This document shows positions 35,355 through 43,914 of a DNA stretch of 64,000 bases, piece by piece. The stretch lies in assembly GCA_016720395.1 (NCBI GenBank), contig JADKKR010000009.1, positions 62,001 through 126,000 of the forward strand. Reading direction: 5' to 3'. The translations under genes and the position numbers were made by a program. Positions within the stretch are counted from its first letter, which is position 1, and every line of letters starts with the position of its first letter. The DNA is from Geobacteraceae bacterium. GTDB lineage: Bacteria; Desulfobacterota; Desulfuromonadia; Geobacterales; Pseudopelobacteraceae. The notes beneath the pieces were generated by a model that saw only the letters and a program-made list of their open reading frames with translations, searched no databases and was not told where the DNA came from.

Positions 35355-35735
35355 TTATGGCAGCATCACCACATTAAGTGTCTGGGTATTGGTCAGCTGC
35401 GGCGTTACTTTAAGATCGGTCTGCGTCGCATATCTGACCGGTAAAGCTGCATCTGTGAAGGTGAAGAAGTAATCTGTGCCGACCGTCACCAGGAAGGTAT
35501 GTGCGCCTGTGGCCGTGGTAATGTAGGTTTCAATTATCTTCCCGGCCGCTCCCGCGGCGTCTTTTACTTCAATTTTTACATTCGATACAGGCGCAGCACT
35601 GCTGTCTTTGACCGTAACGTCTATATTAGCCTGCCCCTGGACAAAATTCTCTGTATCTCCGCCACATGCAACGATCATAAAACATGCAATAATGAGTAAT
35701 GACGACAGAACGGTAATTTTAAGAAGGTTTTTCAT
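35355..35735 (-). CDS. Lipoprotein with an immunoglobulin-like (carboxypeptidase-regulatory-like) domain
   Basis: 126 residues from the ATG preceded by GGAGA; a Met four codons upstream is in frame but lacks a site. The signal peptide ends at the lipobox IVACGG. The mature part is one beta-sandwich: ANIDVTVKDSSAAPVSNVKIEVKD, then ATGAHTFLVTVGTDYFFTFT, the pattern of CarboxypepD_reg-like or Ig-like modules. No catalytic residues. Probably a surface or periplasmic adhesion or stabilising domain; it is its own transcription unit. Confidence 0.68.
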   Translation of the reverse strand: MKNLLKITVLSSLLIIACFMIVACGGDTENFVQGQANIDVTVKDSSAAPVSNVKIEVKDAAGAAGKIIETYITTATGAHTFLVTVGTDYFFTFTDAALPVRYATQTDLKVTPQLTNTQTLNVVMLP

Positions 35736-36321
35736 TGTGTTCTCCATTTTATAATTTTTATAGGTAGTTAGAAGTTAACTCTTACATAGATTGTTCAGGT
35801 AATATCACCCTTTCCCATAGTTATGCCTGATTTATTCTCACCGATACCTGTCAGGCAAGCGCTCCGGATTGACTACCATTTACCCTGTTGATTCCTTGAT
35901 AGAACCATCATTTTGTGACAGATTGCCCGCCCTGCTCTTCACGTCTGCTTTGCGGCAATCTTCCTTCAGGATTCCTGTGTAACAGTTTTGCATTATCGGA
36001 CAGTTCGCTCCGGAACTCTATCTTCGCAGCAAGCACTGCAGTACTCACGTCTGCTTGATGACATTCAAAGCAACATACGTACCAGCGATAACAAGAAGAT
36101 GCTGTGAGTGCAACCAGCTGATTATGAGGAGTAAATTAAGGAGGGGATGTTCGGGGCGAGCGGAGGAGGCCGACTAAATCTGTCAAGTTTGACATTACCA
36201 CCACATGTGACGGGCAACGTTCGGCAGACAACCTCACGTCGGGTGTTGTGTGTTTAAAATCGGGGACAGGCCGGTTTACTATGCTTTAAATTCGAAACAG
36301 CCTGTCCCATGCTTCGATCCA
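35736..36321. other. Intergenic region without a gene
   Basis: 586 bases. Apart from the inverted repeat at 36263-36308 I see no gene, RNA fold or promoter that I would defend. Short ORFs here have no ribosome binding site. Confidence 0.5.
36263..36308. repeat. Inverted repeat with gggacaggc / gcctgtccc arms
   Basis: Nine-base perfect arms (36263-36271 and 36300-36308) with partly complementary inner flanks (cggttt/aaaca). This resembles REP-type hairpins that start with GGGGACAG. A related hairpin with cagggaca/tgtccctg arms lies at 40690-40757. Confidence 0.5.
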
Positions 36322-36660
36322 CTAGGCTTTCTTGACGAATTCCGATTTCAACCCCATGGCACCTATGCCTTCGATCCGGCAGTCGATATCGTGGTCGCTG
36401 TCAGTAAAGCGGATGATCCTGATCCTGGTACCGACCTTGACCACCGAAGATGATCCCTTGATCTTCAGGTCCTTGATGACGGTGATCGCATCGCCGGTCT
36501 TGAGTTCATTGCCGAAGGCGTCGCGCACGACTCTCTCTTCGACGACGGCCTCCGCGGCTGTCTTCGGCCACTCATGGGCGCATTCGGGGCAGACGTAGTT
36601 GTCGCCGTCCTCGTAGGTGTATGTGGAGCTGCAGGTCGGGCATGCGGGCAGGGTTGACAT
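36322..36660 (-). CDS. yjdM: YjdM/PhnA-type zinc ribbon protein
   Basis: 112 residues, the standard length. The N-terminal zinc ribbon has CPTCSSTYTYEDGDNYVCPECAHEW with two CxxC pairs; the rest is the YjdM beta-barrel (VVRDAFGNELKTGDAITVIKDLKIKG, CRIEGIGAMGLKSEFVKK). Historically annotated as alkylphosphonate utilisation protein PhnA, but it is not part of C-P lyase. Its physiological role is unclear. No phosphonate genes are nearby. Confidence 0.93.
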   Translation of the reverse strand: MSTLPACPTCSSTYTYEDGDNYVCPECAHEWPKTAAEAVVEERVVRDAFGNELKTGDAITVIKDLKIKGSSSVVKVGTRIRIIRFTDSDHDIDCRIEGIGAMGLKSEFVKKA

Positions 36661-36704
36661 AGAAGGTTTCCTTTTCGTGGTACGGTTTTTGATGTTCTTC
36701 GTTG

Positions 36705-38084
36705 TTATATCGTTTCCTGAACTTTAGGTTTTCCCCGTCGTCGCTGTCTCTTTTTCTTACGTTGCGGAGCCGTGCTGTCTTTGGCGGGGCCGGATGGCAG
36801 CGTCACCGGCTGTTGCTCAGCCTGGGCCGTCCACCAGGCAAGCTGCCCGGCAACGTCCTTCCTGTTGCCGCGGGTAATCCGGCAGTATTCGATAATTTCG
36901 TTGAAATCCTTACGGGCGGTGAACGAATCCGGACGGCGGCCGGGGATCTTGTTCAGGCGTGACTGCTGGCTGATGATGTCACGAAGCGCAATCCCGACAC
37001 GGTTCATGATCATCACCGTCGGGCACGTCTCGCCCATGAACTCTGCCACCGCCGCGTCAAAGCTCTGCTGCCAGGGCAGGCCCTGGCGTCGGAATCTTTC
37101 TGTCTTCTCGTCGATGTACTCGCCGAACAGCAGGGCCAGGAGCAGCGGCGGGGAGACCTTGTCCCCCTGCTGGATGCGCGAATCGACGTAATCGAGCATT
37201 TGCCCGAAGCGGGTATGGGGAAAACTATCGCTTTCGGTGCCCAGCCAGTTCGAAAAATGCGGGAACAGCGCCGCGAAGAGCCCGGTCCGCTGCAGCAGGT
37301 CGCAGCACCTGGCCGCTTCGCCGGAGAAGAACAGCTTGAGCATCTCCTCGTAGAGGCGGGCCGGGGCCGCCCGGACGATGGTATCGGCCGCAGACAGCAG
37401 CGCCGCATGGGTCTGCTTCTCGATGGTGAAGCCGAGCAGGGCGGCAAAGCGCACCGCCCGCAGCATTCGTACCGGGTCTTCCTGGAAGCGCACATCAGGT
37501 TCGCCGATGGTGCGGATGATTCCGGCATTCAGGTCGGCCAGGCCGTTGGTGTAGTCGATGATCGAGAAATCGACGATGTTGTACAGCAGGGCGTTGACGG
37601 TGAAGTCGCGGCGCAGGGCATCCTCTTCGGGCGTGCCGAATACGTTATCCCGCAGGACCATGCCGTCGTTGTCCTTCAGCGAGCGTGGGTGACGTTGGCG
37701 ATGCTCCGCCTTGTGTGCAGCTTGCGGCTTCGTCTCCGGTGCCTGTTCGGGTTCCGGTTCATCCGCAGCCTGGGAGCGGAATGTCGCCACCTCGATGATC
37801 TCGTCACCGTAGTGCAGGTGCGCGAGACGAAATCGCCGCCCGATCAGGCGGCAGTTGCGAAACATCCGCTTCACCTCGTTCGGCGTGGCGCTGGTCACCA
37901 CGTCAAAATCCTTCGGTTCCCGCCCGAGCAGCAGGTCGCGCACGCAGCCGCCGACCAGATAGCCGGCAAAGCCGTTGTCTTTAAGGCGGTAGAGGATGCG
38001 CAAGGCATTCGGGTTCATCAGCTTGCGAGAAATGCCGTGTTCCGGCCGGGTGACGATCACCGGGCAGTTCTGTTCTTTTTTCAT
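36705..38084 (-). CDS. pcnB: Poly(A) polymerase I / tRNA nucleotidyltransferase family
   Basis: 459 residues. The class II nucleotidyltransferase head has GYLVGGCVRDLLLGREPKDFDVVTSATPNEVKRMF with the DFD metal site, RRDFTVNALLYN and DPVRMLRAVRFAA; a PcnB-type body follows and the C-terminus is Lys/Arg-rich (RKKKRQRRRGKP), as in poly(A) polymerases. The RFRLAHLHYGDEIIEVATFR stretch is typical of PcnB rather than CCA enzymes. An Ala/Glu/Pro-rich insertion (about 115-135) is unusual but in frame. It adds 3' A tails to RNA and promotes decay. Confidence 0.88.
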   Translation of the reverse strand: MKKEQNCPVIVTRPEHGISRKLMNPNALRILYRLKDNGFAGYLVGGCVRDLLLGREPKDFDVVTSATPNEVKRMFRNCRLIGRRFRLAHLHYGDEIIEVATFRSQAADEPEPEQAPETKPQAAHKAEHRQRHPRSLKDNDGMVLRDNVFGTPEEDALRRDFTVNALLYNIVDFSIIDYTNGLADLNAGIIRTIGEPDVRFQEDPVRMLRAVRFAALLGFTIEKQTHAALLSAADTIVRAAPARLYEEMLKLFFSGEAARCCDLLQRTGLFAALFPHFSNWLGTESDSFPHTRFGQMLDYVDSRIQQGDKVSPPLLLALLFGEYIDEKTERFRRQGLPWQQSFDAAVAEFMGETCPTVMIMNRVGIALRDIISQQSRLNKIPGRRPDSFTARKDFNEIIEYCRITRGNRKDVAGQLAWWTAQAEQQPVTLPSGPAKDSTAPQRKKKRQRRRGKPKVQETI

Positions 38085-38155
38085 TCTGTCAGCGCCAGGG
38101 CCTGTTCATAGGTTGTCCGTCTTTCAATGAGGTGCGTTTCAGGGTTTATCCCTGC

Positions 38156-38788
38156 TCATATCTTGCGAGCGGTCATAAGGAAGATCGTGAACTCCTGCAA
38201 TGCTCCGGCGGCGGTCGATTTGCTTATGCTGGTGGCTGTTCTGCAGGTTACGTCGACGAAACCCGCCTTCTCAAACAACCGTTGGAGCTTTGCCCGGTCG
38301 AACCCGTTGTGGAATACACCGGTGCTGTCATCATGAAACTGTCCGTCATCAAGGTCGAGGTCGGCGATTGCGATATGCCCTGATGGAAGGATGATAGAAT
38401 AAAAACTGTTCAGCAGTGATTCTATGTCCCTGAAGTGGTGGAAGGTCATACAGCTGGTGACGAGGTGAAAAGCGCCTTCAAGGATGTCACCACTGTCCAG
38501 ATTCTTGTAATGTGCCGACACATTTGCCAGCTCAAGGCGTTCAGTCTTGGCCCTGAGTTTATCGAGCATGCCCTCTGAACTGTCAACACCGGTGATGGTA
38601 CGAACCTGTGGCTGTAAGTTCAGGGTCAACAAACCCGTTCCGCAACCAAAATCAAGTACATCCATGCTGGGGGTCAGGGGAATGTTCTGGGCAATAGAAA
38701 CCGCAATATCTCCCGCCAGTTTCACTCGCCGCGGCTCTTCGTCCCATGTTGCGGCAACCTTGTTAAAATCTCGCGTCACAGTTTCCAT
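38156..38788 (-). CDS. Class I SAM-dependent methyltransferase
   Basis: 210 residues with a Rossmann methyltransferase core: motif I VLDFGCGTGLLTLNL, then ITGVDSSEGMLDKLR, LVTSCMTFHHFRD and HIAIADLDLDDGQF. The pattern is that of methyltransferase family 11 small-molecule enzymes. The substrate is unknown. There is no clear operon partner. Confidence 0.85.
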   Translation of the reverse strand: METVTRDFNKVAATWDEEPRRVKLAGDIAVSIAQNIPLTPSMDVLDFGCGTGLLTLNLQPQVRTITGVDSSEGMLDKLRAKTERLELANVSAHYKNLDSGDILEGAFHLVTSCMTFHHFRDIESLLNSFYSIILPSGHIAIADLDLDDGQFHDDSTGVFHNGFDRAKLQRLFEKAGFVDVTCRTATSISKSTAAGALQEFTIFLMTARKI

Positions 38789-38893
38789 GTTTGGAGCACC
38801 TCATTAATATATTTATACGTTGTTGGCAGTAACAGTAGGCATGAGTCAGGCTGTTAAAAGAATATTACCTGCCAAGGCCTCATTTCCTTCGCA

Positions 38894-39139
38894 CTACCTG
38901 ATTTCGCCTTCAGTTACACCAATAAATTCAAGGATCCTGGCTGATTTCCCGCTCTGGTCAAGATATTTCACCCATAATTTACTGATACCCAGCCCTATAA
39001 AGCCGGATACAACAATAATTCCGTCACCCCATGTTTCTCGGAGCAAGGGTCCGATGAAAAACTGAACGGAAATAATCGATGCCACAACGCATAGGATTAA
39101 TGGCAGAAAGAGGATCGAGTAAAAGCACAGTTTTTTCAA
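38894..39139 (-). CDS. Small membrane protein, TTG start
   Basis: 81 residues with two membrane segments (about 7-30 and 40-58) and a charged tail. Start is TTG, justified by AAAGGAG eight bases upstream; no ATG lies near. No family recognised. The first of three small membrane proteins on this strand between 38.9 and 40.1 kb. Confidence 0.5.
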   Translation of the reverse strand: MKKLCFYSILFLPLILCVVASIISVQFFIGPLLRETWGDGIIVVSGFIGLGISKLWVKYLDQSGKSARILEFIGVTEGEIR

Positions 39140-39306
39140 TTTCAGACTCCTTTACGCTCTCAGCTCACACCAGATATCTGAGTCGTCTGTCGGCTGGGGG
39201 GTACTTGTTCATGTACGTAATCTCCGGATAAAATGGGAAGCATCTCTGGTTTCACCTGGCTGAATCTCCCCGGAACGGCGAGGGTTATCACCAGAATGGG
39301 TCTAGG

Positions 39307-39678
39307 TCAGGTGTATTTCATTTTTGATATCCAGATGAATATGGGCAGCAACACAGCAAATGCGATACCCTGAAGTATCGGAAGCATCAGCACAGCAATC
39401 GCTCCCTGTGGATCCGGATGCCAGAAAATTGTGTCTGCGAGCAACAGCATGCCACCGGCAGTTACTATGAAGGTGGCGGCATAGCAATGTAAAGCTGCTT
39501 TATCCTTGCGGTGTAATGAGATCAGGACTGAGATCATTGCAACGTAGGGCAGAAGCAGCCAGACAACGAAAAATACGAAGGCAGCGCTACTGGCCGGCTT
39601 AAGTGCTTTGACAAACAAAACGGTAGCGGATGATGTGACGAGCATGAGGATACAGACTATAGCGTTCATCAGTTTCAT
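39307..39678 (-). CDS. Four-helix membrane protein of unknown function
   Basis: 123 residues with four predicted membrane segments (about 4-24, 33-54, 66-87 and 94-116). It starts ten bases after the stop of the next gene upstream (39689), so the two are likely one transcript. No motif points to a role. Confidence 0.55.
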   Translation of the reverse strand: MKLMNAIVCILMLVTSSATVLFVKALKPASSAAFVFFVVWLLLPYVAMISVLISLHRKDKAALHCYAATFIVTAGGMLLLADTIFWHPDPQGAIAVLMLPILQGIAFAVLLPIFIWISKMKYT

Positions 39679-39688
39679 GCGTGAAATC

Positions 39689-40051
39689 CTATGCGCTCCT
39701 GTCGGAACTGTTTCCCTTCAACTGATGGTCAGGTGGCCTTGAAGTCCCCGCAAATCTTCTCCAAAGCCACACGATCACGAGAGCCCATAGCAGGCTGTTG
39801 AGCAGAAGCGGGATATACCCGAGAAGCCCGGGGAATACCTGATAGAACCACTTCGGATGCCAATGCAGGATTGGCGTAATAAGCGGCCACATCATGATTT
39901 CCGCAGCTTTGCTGAGGGTATGTTCTCCGGGCATGCCCGGGATTCCTGAATCGAATCGGGACATGCTCATGCGGAAGGATAGCATGAACAGCAGCCAGGT
40001 CAGTGTTGCATGACAGATTGTGATCAGGATTGTGGGGAGCAGTCGCTTCAT
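39689..40051 (-). CDS. Membrane protein of unknown function
   Basis: 120 residues from the ATG at 40051 (an in-frame ATG at 40066 adds five). Two to three membrane segments (LLPTILITICHATLTWLLFML and LLGYIPLLLNSLLWALVIVWLW) flank a polar loop. Probably co-transcribed with the four-helix protein downstream. No family recognised. Confidence 0.5.
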   Translation of the reverse strand: MKRLLPTILITICHATLTWLLFMLSFRMSMSRFDSGIPGMPGEHTLSKAAEIMMWPLITPILHWHPKWFYQVFPGLLGYIPLLLNSLLWALVIVWLWRRFAGTSRPPDHQLKGNSSDRSA

Positions 40052-40105
40052 GCAGGTATCCATCAATGCTGTCGCTTGGATGATTTTCCGTTTTAATCAG
40101 TGATG

Positions 40106-40372
40106 CTATTCGTAATATGTCCACATTCTGATGATCATTAAAGTCTTTATATCGTCCAAAACATCATACACCAGTCGATGCTGAATATTGATCCTGCGGG
40201 AATATGCACCTGACAGATCGCCTACCAGTTTTTCGTACGGAGGGGGATTATTAAAGGGATTTTCTTTGATGATTTCCAGTAGTCGTTCGGCCTGGGGTTT
40301 TAAACCAGAGTGGGCGATCTTTTTTGCATCTTTTTGGGCTTGCCTGGTAAAAACAAGCTGCCAGCTTACCAC
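40106..40372 (-). CDS. yoeB: YoeB/Txe family mRNA interferase toxin with Tyr in place of the C-terminal His
   Basis: 88 residues of the RelE/YoeB fold: WQLVFTRQAQKDAKKI at the start, PYEKLVGDLSGAYSRRINIQHRLVYDV in the middle, ending in RMWTYYE. The Glu and Arg corresponding to E. coli YoeB Glu46 and Arg65 are present. The terminal motif in relatives reads HY(E), with His83 and Tyr84 part of the ribosome-dependent RNase site; here it is YYE, one base change from His (CAT to TAT). Activity may be reduced or lost. It overlaps the antitoxin gene by seven bases. Confidence 0.9.
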   Translation of the reverse strand: MVSWQLVFTRQAQKDAKKIAHSGLKPQAERLLEIIKENPFNNPPPYEKLVGDLSGAYSRRINIQHRLVYDVLDDIKTLMIIRMWTYYE

Positions 40373-40608
40373 GCAAGTTCCTCACTGCACTCGGATACCG
40401 GGGTTTTAAGACCTTTCGTGATTGATTCGCGCATGCCGGGAATTGAAGTGAGATACAGCGTCTCCTGAATGGCCCGCCAATCGTCTTCTGAGATGAGAAC
40501 CGCTGAATTCCGCTTGCCGATGATCTGAATCGGGTCATGCGACAAAGCGACTTCATCGACAAGGTTATACAGGGATTTTCTTGCTTCTGTTGCGGATAGC
40601 GTTGTCAT
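40366..40608 (-). CDS. yefM: YefM/Phd family antitoxin
   Basis: 80 residues from the ATG with GGAGGTG seven bases upstream (a Met five codons earlier is rejected). The N-terminal Phd/YefM DNA-binding and dimerisation part reads MTTLSATEARKSLYNLVDEV, then DPIQIIGKRNSAVLISEDDW; the C-terminal part (TLYLTSIPGMRESITKGL) is the segment that wraps the YoeB toxin. It neutralises the toxin and represses the operon together with it. A matching operator sits just upstream at 40626-40643. Confidence 0.92.
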   Translation of the reverse strand: MTTLSATEARKSLYNLVDEVALSHDPIQIIGKRNSAVLISEDDWRAIQETLYLTSIPGMRESITKGLKTPVSECSEELAW

Positions 40609-40625
40609 GCCAATCACCTCCATAT

Positions 40626-40643
40626 CGTACGTTAAACCGTACG
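40626..40643 (-). promoter_or_regulatory. YefM-type operator: two CGTACG palindromes 12 bp apart
   Basis: CGTACG at 40626-40631 and again at 40638-40643, centre to centre exactly 12 bases, immediately upstream of the yefM Shine-Dalgarno. E. coli YefM-YoeB binds TGTACA-core palindromes with the same 12-base centre spacing. Only the outermost bases of the core differ here. Confidence 0.7.
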
Positions 40644-40689
40644 CTGATGGATGTTGTAAGTCAAATAGATTTCAGTTCAATGTGAAAAC

Positions 40690-40757
40690 CAGGGACACTT
40701 TTAGGTTTTCGATGCTATCTGCAGTCCAAGAACAATAAATATGGGAAGATGTCCCTG
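40690..40757. repeat. Inverted repeat with cagggaca / tgtccctg arms
   Basis: Arms at 40690-40697 and 40750-40757 enclose about 52 bases. The arms resemble the hairpin at 36263-36308. Possibly a remnant of a REP or MITE-like element. Confidence 0.4.
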
Positions 40758-40926
40758 TTTATACCCTGGAATTTTCTAAAATTAATTGATTACAATATTT
40801 TCCGGTGGTATACAGTCTGTATTAAAATTTATTATCTATCCCAGTCCCTTAACTATCTTAAGGTTGATGTAATTAATTTCCAGAAATTTGATTTTTCAAT
40901 CATCACGTTGTGACTCAGAGGTAAAA

Positions 40927-41844
40927 ATGATTGAGACACTCTCAGGCGAACTTGGCGAGTTGAAGCTTGAGGAAAAGCGTCTTGCCATCCTTCAGATCGC
41001 AAACCACAGTATGGGCATTGTCTCTCTGGACACGCCTCAGGTAATCATCGGTCGATCTGCAGAGGTCGATCTGCACATAAACGACACATATATCTCCAAA
41101 ATACATGCCCGCATTCTTGCCCTTCACAACTCCTACTACATCGAAGATCTCAGCAGTCGGAACGGGACCATGGTCAATGGAGAGCCTGTCAAACGTGCTC
41201 TCCTGGCAAACAAGGACGTAATCAGTCTGGGTCGCACCAACATGCGCTTTATTCAGATGGACACCATTGATGAAAACTACATAAAAAAGTTGAACCTACA
41301 GATGATCCAGTCTCTTGCGCTTGCAGTGGAAGCCAAGGATCCATACACAAAAGGTCATTCCGAGAGGGTTGCAGAACTATCTGAAAAACTCGCAGCAACT
41401 ATGGGTTATCTTCAAAGTGAGGTTGAACGGGTACGAATTGCGGGAATTCTTCATGATATAGGAAAGATTGGGGTCTCTGAGGTTTTGCTCGGGAAAAAAG
41501 AGAAACTTGAAGAGTCTGAATACGAATTGGTCAAGCTCCACTCCATGGAGGGGCGTAATATTTTAAAACCCCTTTTTTTCCTTAACGACATCCTGCCTGC
41601 CATCTATCATCATCACGAGCGTTTCGACGGCAAGGGTTACCCGGAAGGTCTGTCCGGTAAAGACATCCCACTGTGGGCCCGGATCATTCAGGTTGCAGAT
41701 ACCTATGCCGCCATGACTTCCGATCGCCCCTATCGACCAGCCCTCACAGATGAGCAGGCCATCAAAGAAATCACCAACTCCGCCGGAACCCAGTTGGACC
41801 CCGTAATAAGCCACGTCCTGGTAAAAATCATCAAAAGCAAATAA
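40927..41844 (+). CDS. FHA domain - HD-GYP phosphodiesterase
   Basis: 305 residues from the ATG preceded by AGAGG. Residues about 15-110 form a forkhead-associated phosphothreonine-binding domain (VIIGRSAEVDLHI, SKIHARIL, IEDLSSRNGTMVNGEPV). After a short linker comes an HD-GYP domain: AVEAKDPYTKGHSERVAELS, HDIGKIGVSEVLL, the diagnostic HHERFDGKGYPEGL, and VADTYAAMTSDRPYR. HD-GYP enzymes hydrolyse c-di-GMP or related dinucleotides; the FHA domain suggests control by a Ser/Thr kinase or docking to a phosphoprotein. Two GGDEF proteins in the window make the opposing signal. Confidence 0.93.
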   Translation: MIETLSGELGELKLEEKRLAILQIANHSMGIVSLDTPQVIIGRSAEVDLHINDTYISKIHARILALHNSYYIEDLSSRNGTMVNGEPVKRALLANKDVISLGRTNMRFIQMDTIDENYIKKLNLQMIQSLALAVEAKDPYTKGHSERVAELSEKLAATMGYLQSEVERVRIAGILHDIGKIGVSEVLLGKKEKLEESEYELVKLHSMEGRNILKPLFFLNDILPAIYHHHERFDGKGYPEGLSGKDIPLWARIIQVADTYAAMTSDRPYRPALTDEQAIKEITNSAGTQLDPVISHVLVKIIKSK

Positions 41845-42065
41845 TAACGAGGACGAAACCTCAGCTGCAAAAGGCAGAATACTTTTCATCACTAAGACAC
41901 TTGGTGATATAGCGCGGGCCAAGATAATTAGATGAAAATTAAGGATGCCCCCCTTATTTTCCAAATTCACCAAAAAATCTGGGTAGTATCCCTTGTTTTC
42001 CCAGCTTCATCGCGCAGCGTCCAGCGACCGGAGGGAGCGGGGGCGACGGCCGGTTTAGCTTATAA

Positions 42066-42863
42066 TTAATTGCTGAATAAAATGTGTTGTTTCAGTACAT
42101 CAACTTTTACAAGATTATAGTCAAAAGGGCGTATGCGTGGAATCTGATATATCGGATTGAGACGCTTTTTAAATTCAGACACCAGTGTCATTGGTACGAG
42201 AAAATGGTTCAAAATAACCTTGACTGGAGATGCAGATATCTTGTTGTTATGGATCTCCAAACGGAGCGCTACATACCCTTCAAGCCGCTTATTCCTGATA
42301 AACTTTTCAACCAGTTTTCTGTCCCTGAGGGGAATCGTTTCCACCGGTATGTCAAACTCCAGTTCGATGTAGGGCGGGGTGAATTTAATCAAGAACTTGT
42401 TGTAGCGGAAGTCTAACCTCCTGGCCGTTTTTTCAAATTCTTTCTTTATAGTTTGTTCAGAAACCAGCATCCCGATTTTGAAATTCGAGTAGGATGCAAC
42501 CTTAAAGCTGTTCGACTTTTTCAGAGATGGTACATCAATTTTAGGATTGGTGTATTGTACGGTTACGTAATCAGCCGCCAAGGTAGTTTTTGACATACCA
42601 ACGAATCTGATCAGCAACTCCCTCAGATTCCCGCTCTTATTGTCTTCCGCTTTTGTTTTAATCTCAATTTTTTCGCATTTTACGATTTTTCGTAATGCTT
42701 TCGCAATGTCACTATCGAGTGGCTGCTGCGAGTATGCATCGCAGACAGTAATAACAAGGAATAGTAAAGATGAAATTGCCATCATCACGTGGGCAGGGAA
42801 GCGATGCCTGATACCTCTATTTTTGAAAAAGCTTGCCATCTTCAATATAGAAATCCTTTGCAT
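42066..42863 (-). CDS. Exported protein, possibly LmeA/DUF2993-like lipid-binding
   Basis: 265 residues from the farthest Met (257 from the Met at 42839). A signal or anchor lies at MMAISSLLFLVITVCDAYSQ. The mature part is beta-rich with repeated hydrophobic-polar alternation (LRELLIRFVGMSKTTLAADYVTVQY, KFTPPYIELEFDIPVETIPL, LEGYVALRLEIHNNKISASPVKVIL). That pattern recalls periplasmic lipid-binding barrels such as LmeA/DUF2993, but this is a weak impression. The 5' end overlaps the preceding gene by about 23-47 bases, so the two are coupled. Confidence 0.55.
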   Translation of the reverse strand: MQRISILKMASFFKNRGIRHRFPAHVMMAISSLLFLVITVCDAYSQQPLDSDIAKALRKIVKCEKIEIKTKAEDNKSGNLRELLIRFVGMSKTTLAADYVTVQYTNPKIDVPSLKKSNSFKVASYSNFKIGMLVSEQTIKKEFEKTARRLDFRYNKFLIKFTPPYIELEFDIPVETIPLRDRKLVEKFIRNKRLEGYVALRLEIHNNKISASPVKVILNHFLVPMTLVSEFKKRLNPIYQIPRIRPFDYNLVKVDVLKQHILFSN

Positions 42864-43221
42864 TATAGAGTTTGGGATCAGGCACGCTAATTCGATATCG
42901 ACTGGTGCCCCCGGTTTCGTTCAAACTGTACTGATACGCTTTCCCGCTTAATGGATCGTATCCGACACGGTCAATGAATTCAGGTGTGAGAAGTTCCAAT
43001 TTCCCGGGGTATTCCATATTCTTTATGAAATAGGCCTCCGTTGCCCGTGAGAGGTTCTGCAAATCAGATTGAGCCCTTTCTTGCGGAGAAACGGAAGGCA
43101 GTTTCGGCGGTTCATAATTACGTGCGCTTCCCTGCCAGTAAAGGAAGGAGGCATAACAAATCACTGCCACCGTGATTACGCTAAAGATATATAAGAGCAG
43201 GAGGAGTTTGTTTATTCGCAT
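42817..43221 (-). CDS. Pseudopilin-like exported protein, 5' side next to the poly-G block
   Basis: 134 residues from Met at 43221: a basic start and one hydrophobic helix (LLLLLYIFSVITVAVICYASFLYW), then LQNLSRATEAYFIKNMEYPGKLELLTPEFIDRVGYDPLSGKAYQYSL, which reads like the C-terminal part of type II secretion or type IV pseudopilins (periodic helix, then the DP.G..Y.Y loop). No prepilin peptidase site is visible. The frame runs on upstream to the poly-G tract, so the true N-terminus could be lost in the artefact. Confidence 0.55.
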   Translation of the reverse strand: MRINKLLLLLYIFSVITVAVICYASFLYWQGSARNYEPPKLPSVSPQERAQSDLQNLSRATEAYFIKNMEYPGKLELLTPEFIDRVGYDPLSGKAYQYSLNETGGTSRYRISVPDPKLYNAKDFYIEDGKLFQK

Positions 43222-43282
43222 AATCAAGTTTCTTTTCCGGGTTAAAAAGCGGGCTGGCTGGTTTTTACTCCTCAGCAAGAGT

Positions 43283-43532
<250 letters not shown>

Positions 43533-43914
43533 AGTCAACGATATTATGTTCAGCACTTCAATGGAACATTTGATCTTCTTTTGGCTTTTTCTGTTCATAT
43601 TTGATGAGCCTACGGGCAAGCCGGGTGGCCGGGCTCACGGCCACTCAGTTGGTTGGCACATTGCGGTTATTTCAAATTTTCGCCGTTGTCTCGTGTCAAC
43701 GTATTACCGTTTTGATCGCTCGATCTTCTCCTTCGACAGATGTTTGACTCAACATTTTTGGTTCGAGCATCAGTAGTCAACTCGTTAATCTACGGTTTCC
43801 CTATATAAGGAGCTTTTGATTGTCTCACTCAACCACATCAACGCAAACCGGCGCCCGGAGAATCTCCGTGGCGCCGGTTTGTTTAAGCCTCAAGCTATTG
43901 TGAACGTCTCATGT
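43533..43914. other. Intergenic region between poly-G tract and nrdJ
   Basis: 382 bases. It contains a GC-rich patch with complementary segments near 43620-43650 (ccgggtggccggg, cacggccactc) and the nrdJ terminator hairpin. I see no gene; coding fragments may have been lost at the poly-G junction. Confidence 0.5.
43844..43881 (-). terminator. Hairpin downstream of nrdJ
   Basis: caaaccggcgcc (43844-43855) and ggcgccggtttg (43870-43881) are perfect 12-base arms around a cggagaatctccgt inner hairpin. The T tract on the minus strand is poor. Confidence 0.6.

Larger units (their letters stand above)
40609..40926. other. Divergent intergenic region between yefM and the FHA/HD-GYP gene
   Basis: 318 bases, AT-rich. 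It holds the yefM operator and an inverted repeat at 40690-40757. No gene seen. Confidence 0.5.

Noticed and set aside
37200..38111. Open frame of 303 codons on the plus strand
   Set aside because: Antisense shadow of pcnB; no motif and no ribosome binding site.
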